From Acheta domesticus (taxonomy: Eukaryota; Arthropoda; Insecta; Orthoptera; Gryllidae), in assembly GCA_031308135.1 (NCBI GenBank), contig JAHLJT010000631.1, positions 227,046,903 to 227,110,902 of the forward strand: 64,000 bases of DNA, written 5' to 3'. Shown here in pieces: positions 33,071-45,104 of this stretch (its first letter is position 1; the number at the start of each line of letters is the position of its first letter). The notes under the pieces are model-generated. The model was given only the letters and a program-made list of their open reading frames with translations. It was not told the origin of the DNA and did no database searches. A program made the position numbers and the translations under genes.

Positions 33071-36000
33071 ATTTTGGACGTCTTTTTGACGGTCAGGTGG
33101 ACTGTCAAAAATTAGTCAGAAAGATGTTGAGAAAGATGGTAAGAAACACGGCCACAAAGCGATCAAAAAGGCTGTCAATGACGCGGTCAGACAGTCAAAC
33201 GACAATCAAAAGACAGTAAAAAATTAGTGAAAACGGTCAAAAAGACGGCCAAACAGCAGTCAAAATGACTATCAAAACACGGTAAAAATATGTTCAAAAA
33301 CACGATCAAAAGAGGGCAAAAGGAAGGTCAAAAAGACGGTCAAAAGACGCTAAAAAGAACAGTCAGAATGACGGTTTTAAAGATTGTCTTAAACACGCGC
33401 AAAAAGACGGTCAAAATGACGACAAAAACACAGAAAAGACGGTCACGTAGACTGTCAAAAAGACGGTCTGAATAACTGTCAGGAAGACGGTAAGAAACAC
33501 GGTCAGAAAACGGTCAAAAATATTGTAATAAACACGGTCAGAAAGCGGTCAAAAAGACTTTCAGTGTCAGGGTCAAAAAGACGGTCAGAAAGACGGTAAT
33601 AATAACAGTCAAAAAGTCGGACAATCGACTGTCAAAACGACGGTCAGAAAGACGGTAAAATCACGGTCAAAAAGAAGGAAAAAGACATTCGAAAATTGGT
33701 AATCAGGACGGTCAAAAAGGCAGTCAAAATGACGGTCAAAAAGACGTTCAGAAAGACGATACAGAAGGCTGTCAAAGAGGCGGTCAGAAAGACGATCAAC
33801 GCTCAAAAATACTGTCAAAACGACAGTCAAAATACAGTCAAATAGACGGTCAAAAACAACGGTCAATAAGACTGTCAAATAGCGGTCAAAATGACGGTCA
33901 GAAAAACGTTCAGAAAGACGGTCAAAAAAAGATCAAAAACACTAGTAAAAGCAGTCAAAAAACGGTCAGAAAGACAGTAACAAAACGCGGTCAGAAAGAT
34001 GATCAGAAATACAGTCAAAGAGACGGTCCAAAAGCGGTCAAAAACGGCCAGAAAGACGGTAATAACGGTCAGAAAGACAGACGAAAAGACGGTAAAAACG
34101 GTGGTTATAAAAACGTTAAAAACGGTAAAAACGGCCAGAAAGACCGCCAGAAAGACGTTAAAAAGACAGTCGAAAGACGCAAAAGGGCGGTCAGAAAGAC
34201 GGTCACGAAAACAGTTAAAATGACGGGCAAAGAGACAGTCAGAAAGACGGTAAAAACGACGGTCAAAAAAGGGCCAAAAGACATTCGAAAATTTGTGAAA
34301 AAGACGGTAAAAAATATGGTCAAAGGGCGGCCAGAAAGACGATTAACGAGACGGTGAAAAAGACTGTCAAAATAACGGTCAAAACACAGTCAAATAGACG
34401 GTCAGAAAGACGTAAAAACGACGGTCGAAAGAATGCCAAAAAGACAGTCACGAGATGATCAAAAGGACGGTCAAAAAGGCTGTCAAATAGCGGTCAAAAA
34501 GACAGCCAGAAAGACGGTCAGAAAAAACGTTCAGTAAAACGGTAAAATAGACAAACGGTAAAATAGGCAAAAACAAGGTAAAAAGCGGTCAAAAAACGGT
34601 CAGAAACTGTAAAATAATGGTAAAAAACACGATCAAAAGACAACAAAGGAAGGTCAAAAAGACGGTCAGAAAGACAGTCAAACAATGATCTAAAGGAGTC
34701 AAAATTTGGTGAAAAAACTGTCAAAAAGACGGCCAAACTGGTTGTCAAAATGACTGCCAAGAACGGTAAAATATTGGTCAAAAACACCAACAAAAGGTCA
34801 ATGAATCGAATGAAGGTCAAAATGACGGTCAAAAAGACGGTGAACAGGGTGGTCAGAAGATGGTTAAAAATATTGTCTTAATCTCGCGAAAAAATAGGTC
34901 AAAATGACCACCAAAAAGACAGCAAGGCGGTCATGTAAACACTCAAAAAGACGGTCTTAATGACGGACAGAAAGACGGTAAGAAACACGGTCAGAAGACG
35001 GTCAAAAAGACTGTAAGAAACACAGTGAGAAAGCGGTCTTTTGACCATTGTTTGACTGTGTCAAAATGACGGTCAAAAAGACGGTAAAAAACGACGGTCA
35101 AAAGAGGGCCACAAGACAAACGAAAATTGGTGAAACGGACGGTAAAGTCACAGTCAAACTGACGGTCAAAAAGTCGTTCAGAAAGGCGCTCAAAAAGACG
35201 GTCAGTAAGACGATAACGAGACGGTCAAAAGGACTGTCAAAACATAGTCAAATAGTCAGAAGGACGTAAAAACGACGGCCGAACAAGACGGTCACAAAGG
35301 CGGTCAAAAAGACTGTCAAATAGTAATAAAACAACCAGAAAGATGGTCAGAAAATCGTTTAGAAAAACGGTCAAATAGACGGTTAAAAACACGAAAATAT
35401 GGTCAGAATGGCGGTACGAAACACGTTCAGAAAACGGTAAAATGGCAGTCAATAAGGCGGTCAGAAAGACGGTCAAAAAGGCTGGCAAAAAGTCGGTCAA
35501 AAAGACGATGAAAAAGACGGTCAGAAAGACTATCCAAAAAGCAGTCAGTGGGGCGGTCAGAAAGACAGTCAATGGTCAAATGAGTCAAAAATTCGAGAAA
35601 AACGAGAAAAAAGACGGCCAAACAGAGGTCAAAATTACTATCAAGAACGTTAAAATAATGGTACAAAACATGATCAAAAGCCCACAAAATAAAAGTCAAA
35701 AAGACGACCAAAAAAACGGTGAACAGAACGGTCAGAATGATGGCTTAAAAGATTGTCTAAAACACACGCAAATATACTAAAACACACAAAAGATGACCAC
35801 AAAAAGACAACGAGACGGTCACGTTGACTGTCAAAAAGACGGTCTTAATGACGTTCAGAAAGACGGTATGAAACACGGTCAGAAAGCGGTCAAAGAGACG
35901 GACAGTGACAGGATGAAAATGACGGTCAAAAAGACAGTCAAAATGACAGTCAAACAGTCGGTCTCAAGACTGTCAAAAAGACGGTAAAAACGAACGACGG

Positions 36001-36480
36001 TCAAAAAGAGAGCAAAAAGACAAACGAAAATTGGTGAAACGGGCGGTCAAAAAGATAGGAAAACTGACGGTCAAAAAGACGCTCAGAAAGGCGCTCAAAA
36101 AGAAAGTTAAAGAGGCGGTCAGAAAAACGATCAACGGTGGAAACACAGTTAAATAGTCAGAAAGTCGTAAAAACGATGGTCGACAAGACGGTCACAAGAT
36201 GCTCAAAAAGCCGAGCACGAGACTGTCAAAAGGATGGTAAAAAGACAGTCAAATAGCGGTTAAAAAACGTCCAAAAAGACGGTCAGAAAATGTTCAGAAA
36301 GACGGTCAAATAGACAATCAAAATCACGGAAAAAATGCGGTCAAAAAACGGTCAGATAGACAGTAAGAATCACGGCCAGGTAAAAATGGCGGTCAATGAG
36401 GCGGTCAGAAAGACGGGCAAAAAAGTCGGTGAAAAAGACGGTCAGAAAGACGGTCAGAACGACAGTCAAAAAGACTGGTA
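33070..36480 (-). repeat. 12-bp satellite array, inverted arm
   Basis: The same satellite in reverse complement (GACGGTCAAAAA / GACGGTCAGAAA), about 3.4 kb. The higher-order landmarks recur inverted (GTCTTAAACACGCGCAAAAA near 33390; similar near 34875 and 35755). The outer end at 36388-36430 (GCGGTCAATGAGGCGGTCAG, GACGGGCAAAAAAG) mirrors the outer left end at 25020-25060. With the plus arm it makes a giant, length-asymmetric foldback. Confidence 0.9.
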
Positions 36481-36682
36481 ATCACACGTGTCGGGAGGTC
36501 CACATCCAACAAAGCATCGTCAGGGAGAAAATGACTAATTTACTAGTTTAAACTTTATTTATCACTCAAAATAGATTAACAATGCAAAAGAACTTCACAG
36601 ACATACGTAACAAACAAAATCCGAGCTCGACTGCCCAACATTTTCCAAGTCCATTCAATCCCGCCAGTACTAGTTTGGCTAA

Positions 36683-36793
36683 TGGCGGTGGGCGCCGCCG
36701 CGCATGCGCAACGACCTGCGCACGGTGCTGCTGCGCGCGCAGCGCACCGCGCGCATCACCGCTCTGCGCGCCGCAGATGTTTCACTCTCCTAA
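36683..36793 (+). pseudogene. Odorant receptor exon-5-like remnant
   Basis: The frame reads RMRNDLRTVLLRAQRTARIT then ALRAADVSLS and stops at TAA 36791-36793. It matches 24 of 29 residues of the intact exon at 38472-38633 (RMRKDLCMVLLRAQRPARIT...). It lacks that exon's 5' part (EAVAAAAW...) and its donor. It lies 107 bp upstream of an exon that should precede it in a normal OR, so it is a duplicated, displaced or second-locus fragment. Confidence 0.8.
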
Positions 36794-36899
36794 TGGCGGA
36801 ATTAAAGTTCAAAGACACTTTGCCTGATGGCGTTACTTGTCTGCTAATTTTATTTTCGTATTATCAAAGACGTCAAAACGCGTTGTGCTGTCGTTGCAG

Positions 36900-37004
36900 G
36901 AGGGGGCGTCGCCAGAGGAGGTGGCGAGCAAGATCGCGCTAATGGCGCCCACCGCGATGCAGCTGTTTTCCATCTGCTTCTTCGGGGAGCGCGTGCGCCA
37001 AGAG
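36900..37004 (+). CDS. Odorant receptor exon (helix 6 region)
   Basis: The acceptor TCGTTGCAG leads a 105-nt phase-0 exon reading EGASPEEVASKIALMAPTAM then QLFSICFFGERVRQE. The 'QLFxxCxFGxxV' signature before the final OR exons is diagnostic of the family. The donor GTCCGT at 37005 is weak, but phase 0 joins cleanly to 38472, giving FGERVRQE/GEAVAAAAW, the expected continuation. Confidence 0.85.
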
Positions 37005-38471
37005 GTCCGTGGCAAAGAGATGTACGGTGGTCCGTGACCGACGAGACGCTCCAACACCCTTTTCTGCTCTGGGCAATTGGACGGTGTTATGTATCAACCG
37101 GCTAAGCGCCATTTTTTGAAAAACAAAAATTAGATATGGACCCCATCAGTTGCATTGGAGTGTACGCATTCTGAGTGTACGCAAAATTTTGGGAACAAAT
37201 CTGTAAAAATAGCCTTATAATTAATGAAAACTGTAAACGTCATCAGTCACATCAGGGATTTTATGTTTCACAACACCCGGCTATAAACCTAGATCTTCAA
37301 ACCTGCTGTTCTTAACTTCACATTATGCAGGTAAGCCCCAGATATTCCACTCATGTTTGTGTAGTTTGGCGCTTCAATGAATGAAATAATTACAGTTATA
37401 GTTTTTGGAGCTGCAAATGTAATAAAACCTTTGAACACGATTATCTCAAAACTTGTATGATGTCGCATAGCCGGTTGATGTATAACACCGTCCAAGTCAG
37501 ACCTCCATGAGACCTCCAAGTTCCCAGTTGAACGAGATGCACATGGCCAAAACCAAATGCAGAAAATCAATACAATCATTTTGACTTTTTCCCCCGGATG
37601 CGATTAAGATAAAGCGAAATAAGTCTGGGATAACGAGTTTTGCCTAATTCGGAAAATTGCTAGCTTATGCTTGCCACGCACTTACAAGATTCGTTTTTCT
37701 TGTCACTTTTGTATGGCCTGGAAGTTGAATCCATGTCAATTCTTGTATTTGCGTCTTTTTTATGGCATTTGGTAACATTTGCAATTAGGAGACTTTTTCT
37801 TTTTGTTGTGCAGAATGGAAACGTTAAATAAAATTTGTTTATTTCTTACTGATCTTAACGTTTTCAAGTATTCATCAAGTATCAACAAGCAAATAAGAGA
37901 TTTTAGATTTTATATATTCCAGCATTATAAATGACCTTTTTCGTTACAAGAAATCGTTCGCCCGAGATTTGCCCGATATTAGATAGAAACTGTTAACGTC
38001 TGTGGTACATATATGCTTTTATTTTTTACGTAGTTTTTAATGAATCATATATACTTATTTGCTAAATTTATTTGCTAAGATTTGTTAACTAGTTGTTAAC
38101 ATGACTCGATCTGTCTTTTTATATTTCCCTCACGTAATTCCCTCCGTAAGAAACCATGTAGTAACATTCAACTGCTTTTATATTTCCCTCCTCATGACGA
38201 TCTTTTCAATCCAGGTAAGTTGTTCAGTGAAAATCGAGCTCCGTTTCAAAGGCAACAACAAGCAATAACGTATCAGTAAAAATAAAATAACATCGTTTAT
38301 GTTGCTTTATTGCATTCGTTCAAATCTGAAAACTTTCTCTTAACGTCGTTGGTCTACAAAACATGTACTCATGCAATAAAGCTTAACATTATGAACTAAT
38401 TGCATAATATTCTATTGCTGGCTGTGAGTTGTTGGGGAGGGAGTGCCTGCTGTATATAAAGAGGTGCGCAG
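37005..38471. other. Odorant receptor intron; nothing else seen
   Basis: AT-rich. GGATTTTATGTTTCAC and CGGCTATAAACC-type phrases are unremarkable, and no organised repeat or exon was found. Confidence 0.5.
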
Positions 38472-38633
38472 GGCGAGGCGGTGGCGGCGGCGGCGTGGGC
38501 GTGCGGCTGGGAGGGCGACGGGGCGCCGCTGCGCATGCGCAAAGACCTGTGCATGGTGCTACTGCGCGCGCAGCGCCCCGCGCGCATCACCGCTCTGCGC
38601 ATCGCAGATGTTTCGCTCTACACGTTCGGGGAG
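38472..38633 (+). CDS. Odorant receptor exon (penultimate)
   Basis: After the acceptor GTGCGCAG the phase-0 frame reads GEAVAAAAWACGWEGDGAP, LRMRKDLCMVLLRAQRPAR and ITALRIADVSLYTFGE, followed by the strong donor GTAAGTG. The 'SEAVAxAAYxxxW', 'LLRAQRPxxxTA' and 'SLxTF' elements are the classic insect OR C-terminal motifs (intracellular loop 3 leading to helix 7). Exon length (162 nt) and phase-0 ends fit the family's conserved last introns. Confidence 0.92.
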
Positions 38634-38776
38634 GTAAGTGTTTCGTCAGTTCCTCAATATAAAGAAAATGCAGTGGAACCATGAAACATTTCTACATGCG
38701 ATTCTAATTAAAAGAGCCCAGATTTTGGATGTAATCGTTCATTAATAAGAATATGTCTTTATTTTCATTATAATAC

Positions 38777-38804
38777 TAACAACAACAACAACAACAACAA
38801 CAAC

Positions 38805-38866
<62 letters not shown>

Positions 38867-38960
38867 AGTAAAATCTGTCTGAACCGGAATCGTTTGGGTC
38901 CAACTTTTTTTTCCATTTTGTACAGGTTTTCGGCTTACTCGGGTTTGAAATAAAAACTAT
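38777..38960. repeat. (AAC)n(AAT)n microsatellite followed by a Tigger-like end
   Basis: About 85 bp of AAC then AAT triplets ends at about 38864. It is followed by ACAGTAAAATCTGTCTGAAC, which matches the termini of the element at 6530-7722. Confidence 0.7.
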
Positions 38961-39429
38961 CAATTCAGAAAACGCAATCGTTCAAAGATGGAATTAGTTG
39001 GATGAGTTGTTTATCTCACCTAAAAACTACATTTCAAAGAAACGAAGACGTCCCAGGAGAGACCAAGAAAATGGCGTACACAAACGTAACATGCAGTCTA
39101 ATAAACCAAAGAACTCCCTAAAGAGTAAAAGAATAGTTATTTATGTCACGAGTCCTCTAAATAGGTCTTTAAGGACGAAGCCGGAAGGTTAACTGCGAGG
39201 CGGAGCTGATAGGGAAGCCGAGTTTTTTTTGTTATTTACGTGTTTACCATTGTAAATAACTAAATATTATTTTTATTTACGTCGTTAAACACGCGCTTAG
39301 CTCCTTACCAACCAACCACATAAACAACGCTTTAAGAACGCGTCCAGTAACAACGGCCGCTAAAATGCTCGAGAGTCCATTAAAAATATTTTAGCGGACT
39401 CTCGGGTTTAGATTTTAGCAGTGACACGG

Positions 39430-39790
39430 CCCTTGTCCTTTTTGTCCCAATTCGTCCATTTTATCCCTCATGTCTAATTGATCCCACTTGCCCCATTTGT
39501 CCCCCTTTTCCGTTTGCCCCTTGTCCCGTTTCGTCCCAATGTTCATCTGTCCCATTTTGACCCATAGTCCCATTTCCCCCCTGGTCCCATTTGCCCCTAA
39601 GCCCCATTTTGTCCCATTTATCCACTTGTTGCATTTGCCTCATTGCCCCATGTTGCCCCGGGTCCCATGTTCCACTTTGTCCCCATAGTCCCATTTTGTC
39701 CCCTTGCCCCATTTTACTCACGTGTCTCATTTTGTCCCCTTGTCCTATTTTGTCCCCTTGTCCCATTTGTCCCAGTGTCCCATTATGTTT
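39430..39790. repeat. GTCCC minisatellite
   Basis: About 360 bp of short irregular units (TTGTCCCATTTTGTCCCC and variants, core GTCCC every 9-12 bp). Long open frames on both strands are repeat translation. Confidence 0.8.
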
Positions 39791-39799
39791 CGGGACGGG

Positions 39800-40280
39800 A
39801 CGGGTCGAAAATGGGGACGGAGAACGAAGGAAAATGTGAAGGCTGACACTGAGACGAGTGACGAAGACGAAGCGCGAAGATAAAGGACGAAGACGAACGA
39901 AACACGAAGACGTAGACGAAGGCAGAAATCGAACGAAAACGACCAACAACAGGGAGACGGAGATGAAGGTCGAAGAACAAAGACAAAGGCGATGCACAAA
40001 GGGCGAACACGAAGACGAAGATGAAGAAGGAATTCTTCTCGTCTTCTCCGCGCTCGCCTTCTTCTTCGTTATCGTCTTCCACTTCACTTTCTGCTTCGCG
40101 GTTGCCTTCTTCCCTTCCCCCCTTCTTCCCGACTGTCTTCACCTTCGTCGTCGCCTTCACCTACGCCTTCCTCCTACGTTGATTTCGCCTTTGCCCTTCG
40201 CTATTTCCATTTCGCCCTTCGCCTCCGTCTTCGCATTCATTCTTCGCTTTCCGTTCTTCGTCTCCCACTCCGTCATATTA
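39800..40280. repeat. GACGAA / TTCGTC foldback purine-pyrimidine repeat
   Basis: 39840-40030 is a GA-rich repeat (GAAGACGAA words). 40031-40280 is the reverse, CT-rich (CTTCTTCGTC words). The switch is at the palindrome AAGGAATTCTT (centre about 40032). Such a tract can form a long hairpin or triplex. The long plus-strand open frame is not a gene. Confidence 0.7.
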
Positions 40281-40409
40281 TTGGTACTGGTCATACTATT
40301 CTGGTCTGAATCTGAATGCATATGCTTGCGAAGGAAGCTGCCTTCAGCTGCCAGTGAAAATTCAGTACGGTATAGTAATGCCTTTCTAACACATCAGGCT
40401 TCTAAGTAA

Positions 40410-42283
40410 AGACTTTTATTTAACATTTATGAAAATTGTCTGACAAAAGTAAAAATTTAACAAATGATTCAAAATATGACATTTATTTCTATCAAACATT
40501 ATACTAGATTGTTCAAGTTGAGCCACAGGTCGTTACTTTTTTAAATATACATTGGAACAATTTGAGAAAAAAAATCTACCTCTATTTCACCTTTTTTATA
40601 ACAATAGGTAATGCAAGGCCTATTTTTAGACACAGACTTTAATGGACACTCTACTTGCTGCTTAAAATTTTGCTCCAGTTAAATGAATTTTGATCAATGA
40701 TTTCCACAAAAATACTTAAAGTTATATTTGAAAACAGTCTCATTTTTGCACAGTTTGCAGTTTACTTCCTTCAGATCCTGGATTTCTGTACAATTTTTAT
40801 TCTTATTGTAACTTGGAAAATTATTACTACTTTTTCATAAACAAGAGCTTTCTCACAAAATTTTATTTTGTGTATTTTTGCATGTTTGGACCTCACTACT
40901 TATTTATGCATATGAAATCAAAGTTAAACATAAAGAAGTATTAATAATTTTGAAAACTTTTTACATTTACCACAACTGATGTTCCATTTGTCACCATTTG
41001 GGCAAATATGGGCATATAACACCATTTGGGCATATATGTATGAGAATGCTATGAAGTTCAAAACAACAATTCATTTTGTAAACATAAAAGTGTTCCTTGA
41101 AATTAGGAAATGCTGTGATTTATAGTTTTCTCAATTCAAGAAATATCCTGACATTGTTAGATCTCTAAAAGAAATGAGATTTCATTTAAATTCAAGAGTT
41201 TCTATCATATGAAAGCATGCCCAAAATACAGACTACAGAACTTAAAATAAAAAAAATATAAATGAATAAATATTATTGTTCAATGAAGAAAACCCATGGA
41301 AAAGTGATGTTTTGAATTATAACTCTTGTGGTAAACATGTTTATTCTGAGTGGAAATTCCAAAATTCCTAGCACAGCCTTACAGTGTTGGAGTGTGCAGT
41401 AGAGGCATGCTACGCTTTCATTATATTTTATTAGCACGCCTTATTATCTCTTACAACTAATCAATAACTAATTTATCAGCTATTCAGAGAAAATTTGCGG
41501 TACAAGACCTATGGCCTGCCTTCTTGCTCTTCAATTTCACTATTTGATTATTTGAAAGAGATGTCAGTTTTCTTTATTCACCTTTGGCATTCTACTTCAA
41601 AAACTATTTTAACAGCAAAAATTAAATCAATTGCAGTGAAACATCTATATAAAGTTTTTTAAGGGACCATGAATTCTGAACACTGGATAGAGGAAAACAC
41701 CATAAAGAGGAACACTGTGTATGTGGGCTTTTGATGTAACGTAGAGGAAAACATTATATCGAGGAACGTTATAAACAAGTTTCAGTGTAATCCTATCAAT
41801 TGATTTCTTTTTGTTTATCACAAAATACCATTTATATAATAATTAAATTCTTTCCAAAACAATTGTTTTTCTACTGATAATTTTTTGATATTTCAAACTT
41901 GTAATTCAACAATTGAACTTCTTTGACCATTGCTTTTTAGTAACAAATATTTGTTTTACTGTACATTTTAAACATTGTTCAAATTTTAAACTTTAAAAAA
42001 AATTGTGCATGATTAAAAAATTACAAGGCACATTTTAAACATTGTTCAAATTTTAAACTTTAAAAAAAATTGTGCATGATTAAAAAATTACAAGGCATAT
42101 TTTTCAGAATATTTTTAGATATTCTTAATACATAGAAATCTAGGCTTCAATTTTTATGTTTGTTAAAATGATTTCACTATTCATCAGAGTTTTAAGAATC
42201 ATGTTTACATCACTTTAAAAGCTTAAATAACAAATTGAATGGATTCTAAACTCAAATAAAATAAGGAATGTGTTTTGTTGCAG
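40410..42283. other. Odorant receptor intron with a small MITE and a tandem duplication
   Basis: 41633-41792 is a likely ~160-bp inverted-repeat element (CAGTGAAACATCTATATAA at left, reverse of CACTGAAACTTGTTTATAA at right). 41963-42096 is two copies of a 67-bp AT-rich unit. The rest shows nothing. Confidence 0.45.
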
Positions 42284-42334
42284 GCACTGAAAATCTCCTA
42301 TTCATTTTACAACCTCCTGAAAGATGCTGCATGA
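42284..42334 (+). CDS. Odorant receptor terminal exon
   Basis: The acceptor TTTTGTTGCAG is followed in phase 0 by ALKISYSFYNLLKDAA and TGA (42332-42334). The 'xLKxSYSFFxLL' end is the helix-7 signature that finishes most insect ORs. Phase 0 joins it to the exon at 38633, giving YTFGE/ALKISYSF. It is separated from that exon by a 3.65 kb intron full of simple repeats. Confidence 0.88.
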   Translation, partial: ALKISYSFYNLLKDAA

Positions 42335-44379
42335 AGTGCATCCAGCATCTTCACAATGTAATTTTCAACCCATTAAGTTGTAAAAAATTATTGTGTTGCA
42401 CTTTACTGTATTCTGCTCTAGAAAAACTGACCAATTTTTCAGAAAATTCTGATTTTCTTCTGAAAACTATCTTTGACTAAAGATTGTATATGACAATATG
42501 AAATTTAGTTAATAAAAGTAGAATAGACAAGTTACAGTGCTAAGCAAAGAACATAACAGAACAAAGAACATATCATGATCACAATCAAGATAATTAAGAT
42601 ATGATGGATGTCTTGTCCTACACTAAAAACATTGAAATTGTGAAGGAGTGCGTACCTTATTAATTATATAGTGGTTACGTAGCAACTATTCTCTGGTCTC
42701 TTTCAAATATTCTTATATCTTCTGATAACAGATAATTTCCTCTGAAGAAAATTAAATAAAAAATATAAAAACAGAAATTAAGAAAAGAACAAAAGTCCTC
42801 ATAAAACAGATTTGAAATAGAAAAAGTAACATGATGTAACAAATGACTTATGTAAACTTTTGTGTGAAGATTTTAATAAATAATAATTTTCAAAATTCCA
42901 ATGCTTGTCTATGAATTTTTAGTTTCAGTACCTATTCAGTTGAATATTCTCCAAATGTGTAAATCTAAGCTGTCTATCAAGAAGGTAACCTACATATTAT
43001 TTCTACGAAACCTTACAAGCCATATTGTTTTTAAGTATATTACTGACCTTATAGAGTAATATTTTAAAACAATGAACAACTTTTGATGAAGCTTGTGTAT
43101 TGTCAAATATATTTTTACAGAAATTTACTTGTGATACGTTTACAAACAAATAATTATTTAAATATTTTCATATAATTTTTAAAATAGATTTGAAATCAGT
43201 TCCTGGAATATTTCTGTTTTGCAAAAGGTCCTGAGAATTAAAAATAAAATCCTACATTATTAAAAGTATCAATGGATATAAGTCTTCCTATTTTCCTCCC
43301 TAATTTATATCCAATAGAATCCAAGGACAGTTAAGTCAATTAATATAACTAGAGTTTAACTGAGGATGTCCTTTGCTTTACATACTTTTGTTCAAATAAG
43401 GGCAGATCCAGAGACAAATTTCAGGAGGAGAAATTTAAAATGTTTTGGTCGAATGTGTCATTATAGATTTTATAAAATGTCACAGACTACACTCAGCTCA
43501 TGCTGCGATATGATTTTATTCATTTTCATGATTAATCAGAAGTTACTTTTGCTTGAGAGTTTCAATGTTATGAATGCTTGCATTAATAGTTACTGAAAAG
43601 TTGTAGTAATAAATCTAGATGGACTCGGAAATAAAGAGATCAAAAAAAGATTAAAGAAAAAAAATATGAGGAAAAAAAGAAGAAAAAGAAATAAAAATGA
43701 AAGTTGTTGCAACACTTGCAAAGAATAGGAAGAAATTACACTACTAAAGCTAGTGTTGAAATACCAACCTACAGATAGAAGAGAGCAAGAACTGAGGACG
43801 ATCAAAAGGAGATGAGATGAATTCCTGGTAGACTAAATACCAGACCTACTGTAAAAGGATTTGCCTAAATTCCTCCAACTGTTACTTCAGGGTAATTTTA
43901 TTCTAATTATTACAAATTATTGAGGCATAATAATAATTTCTGTTTTTCAATATTTAATATATTTACTTAGAAAAATTATATCAGATATACATGAATGAAT
44001 GAAGGAATAAGAGATGTCAATAAACACATTTTATATTATTTCACTATTTGAAGATGGGACATTTAATTTACAGATTTTCAATCTTCTGCATTACATTATT
44101 CAAGTACATTTCTTACCCTAAAACTCACATGTATACATAAATATATTGTACATATTTACATATTTTATAGAATACAGATTTTGAAATGTATTTGTACATT
44201 TACATGTTTGACATATTCAACGTAAATTGGCTTTTGATACCATAGTTCACACTTGAAAGATGTTTATCAATATGAATTCTGGAATGATGAATGAATTATG
44301 AAATAAATTTATAAGAATCACTAAATGTTTTAAGTTCATATTTTTGCTATGAAAATGATTTCTTGGTTTCTCATTTTAT
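42335..44379. other. Intergenic AT-rich DNA between two convergent genes
   Basis: It contains the 3' flank of the plus-strand OR and the 3' end region of the minus-strand gene. No exon or repeat was recognised. Confidence 0.45.
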
Positions 44380-44508
44380 TCATGTAGAAGATGCTGTAGA
44401 ATTTTCTGTTTTGTTGTATAATGATGTGAGATGAGCCACAACATCATTTTCAGCAGAGGAATCTTCATCATTCCCTAGTGTGACAGTCTGCTGTGTATGC
44501 AGAGTATT
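44380..44508 (-). CDS. Terminal exon of an unidentified minus-strand gene
   Basis: On the minus strand a pyrimidine-rich acceptor (TTTTATTTTTCAG) leads an exon reading NTLHTQQTVTLGNDEDSSAE then NDVVAHLTSLYNKTENSTAS and ST, with stop TGA at 44382-44380. An AATAAA lies immediately after the stop (about 44379-44374). The peptide is hydrophilic, Ser/Thr/Asn-rich and of normal complexity in a very AT-rich background, which favours a true C-terminal exon. Phase 0 at its start matches the phase-0 end of the exon at 53195. The family was not recognised. Confidence 0.65.
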   Translation of the reverse strand, partial: NTLHTQQTVTLGNDEDSSAENDVVAHLTSLYNKTENSTASST

Positions 44509-44509
44509 C

Positions 44510-45104
44510 TGAAAAATAAAACATCAAGAAATTTACAAGTTTATTTGATGAAAATAACAACAAGAACATGTGTAAACCAACAAGGAACTAAAAAGAAAAT
44601 TCAGGAGCTGCATGATAAAATATGTAGTAGTAGAATTATAGTACACTCATATTATCAATAGTTATAATCAAATAAGGGCTCTTCTGACAGCTTTAAATGC
44701 CAACAATATTACATTTTAAAGCATCAAGACCCAGATATACACCAAAGTTCCAATAAAGCATTTGATTGGTGGTGAGTGGTGATGTAATCAGTTGATCGAT
44801 TGTATTTTAGTATGATATGTTTGGAATGGATCATACAGTAAAAGAATTTGTTAACTGTATACTGAAGTTGCAGCATGACAAGAATTGTCAAAATGTGATT
44901 TGTTTCAGATATTCTTTCATCAATGACAATGTTTAAAGGTGAATTGCTACAGATTGGGAATAGTAACAACTTACAAATTTCACTTCTTCATAAGTAAATA
45001 ATAACAGATAGGTTAACTATGGGGCAGACTGGTAAAAGAAGTATATTTCCTACTGAAAAATGTAAAAAGAGAATGCAAAGAGGTAAAAAGGGAATGAAGG
45101 TAAA
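44510..45104. other. Intron, nothing seen
   Basis: AT-rich, without convincing splice-bounded open segments. Confidence 0.4.

Noticed and set aside
25100..36400. Long open frames rich in FLTV (plus) and KKTVKK (minus) across the satellite
   Set aside because: The 12-bp unit equals four codons, so open frames arise automatically. There is no start context, no splice logic and only low-complexity peptides.
39461..40409. 208-aa minus and 183-aa plus open frames
   Set aside because: They translate the GTCCC and GACGAA/TTCGTC repeats; both strands are open and the peptides are low complexity.
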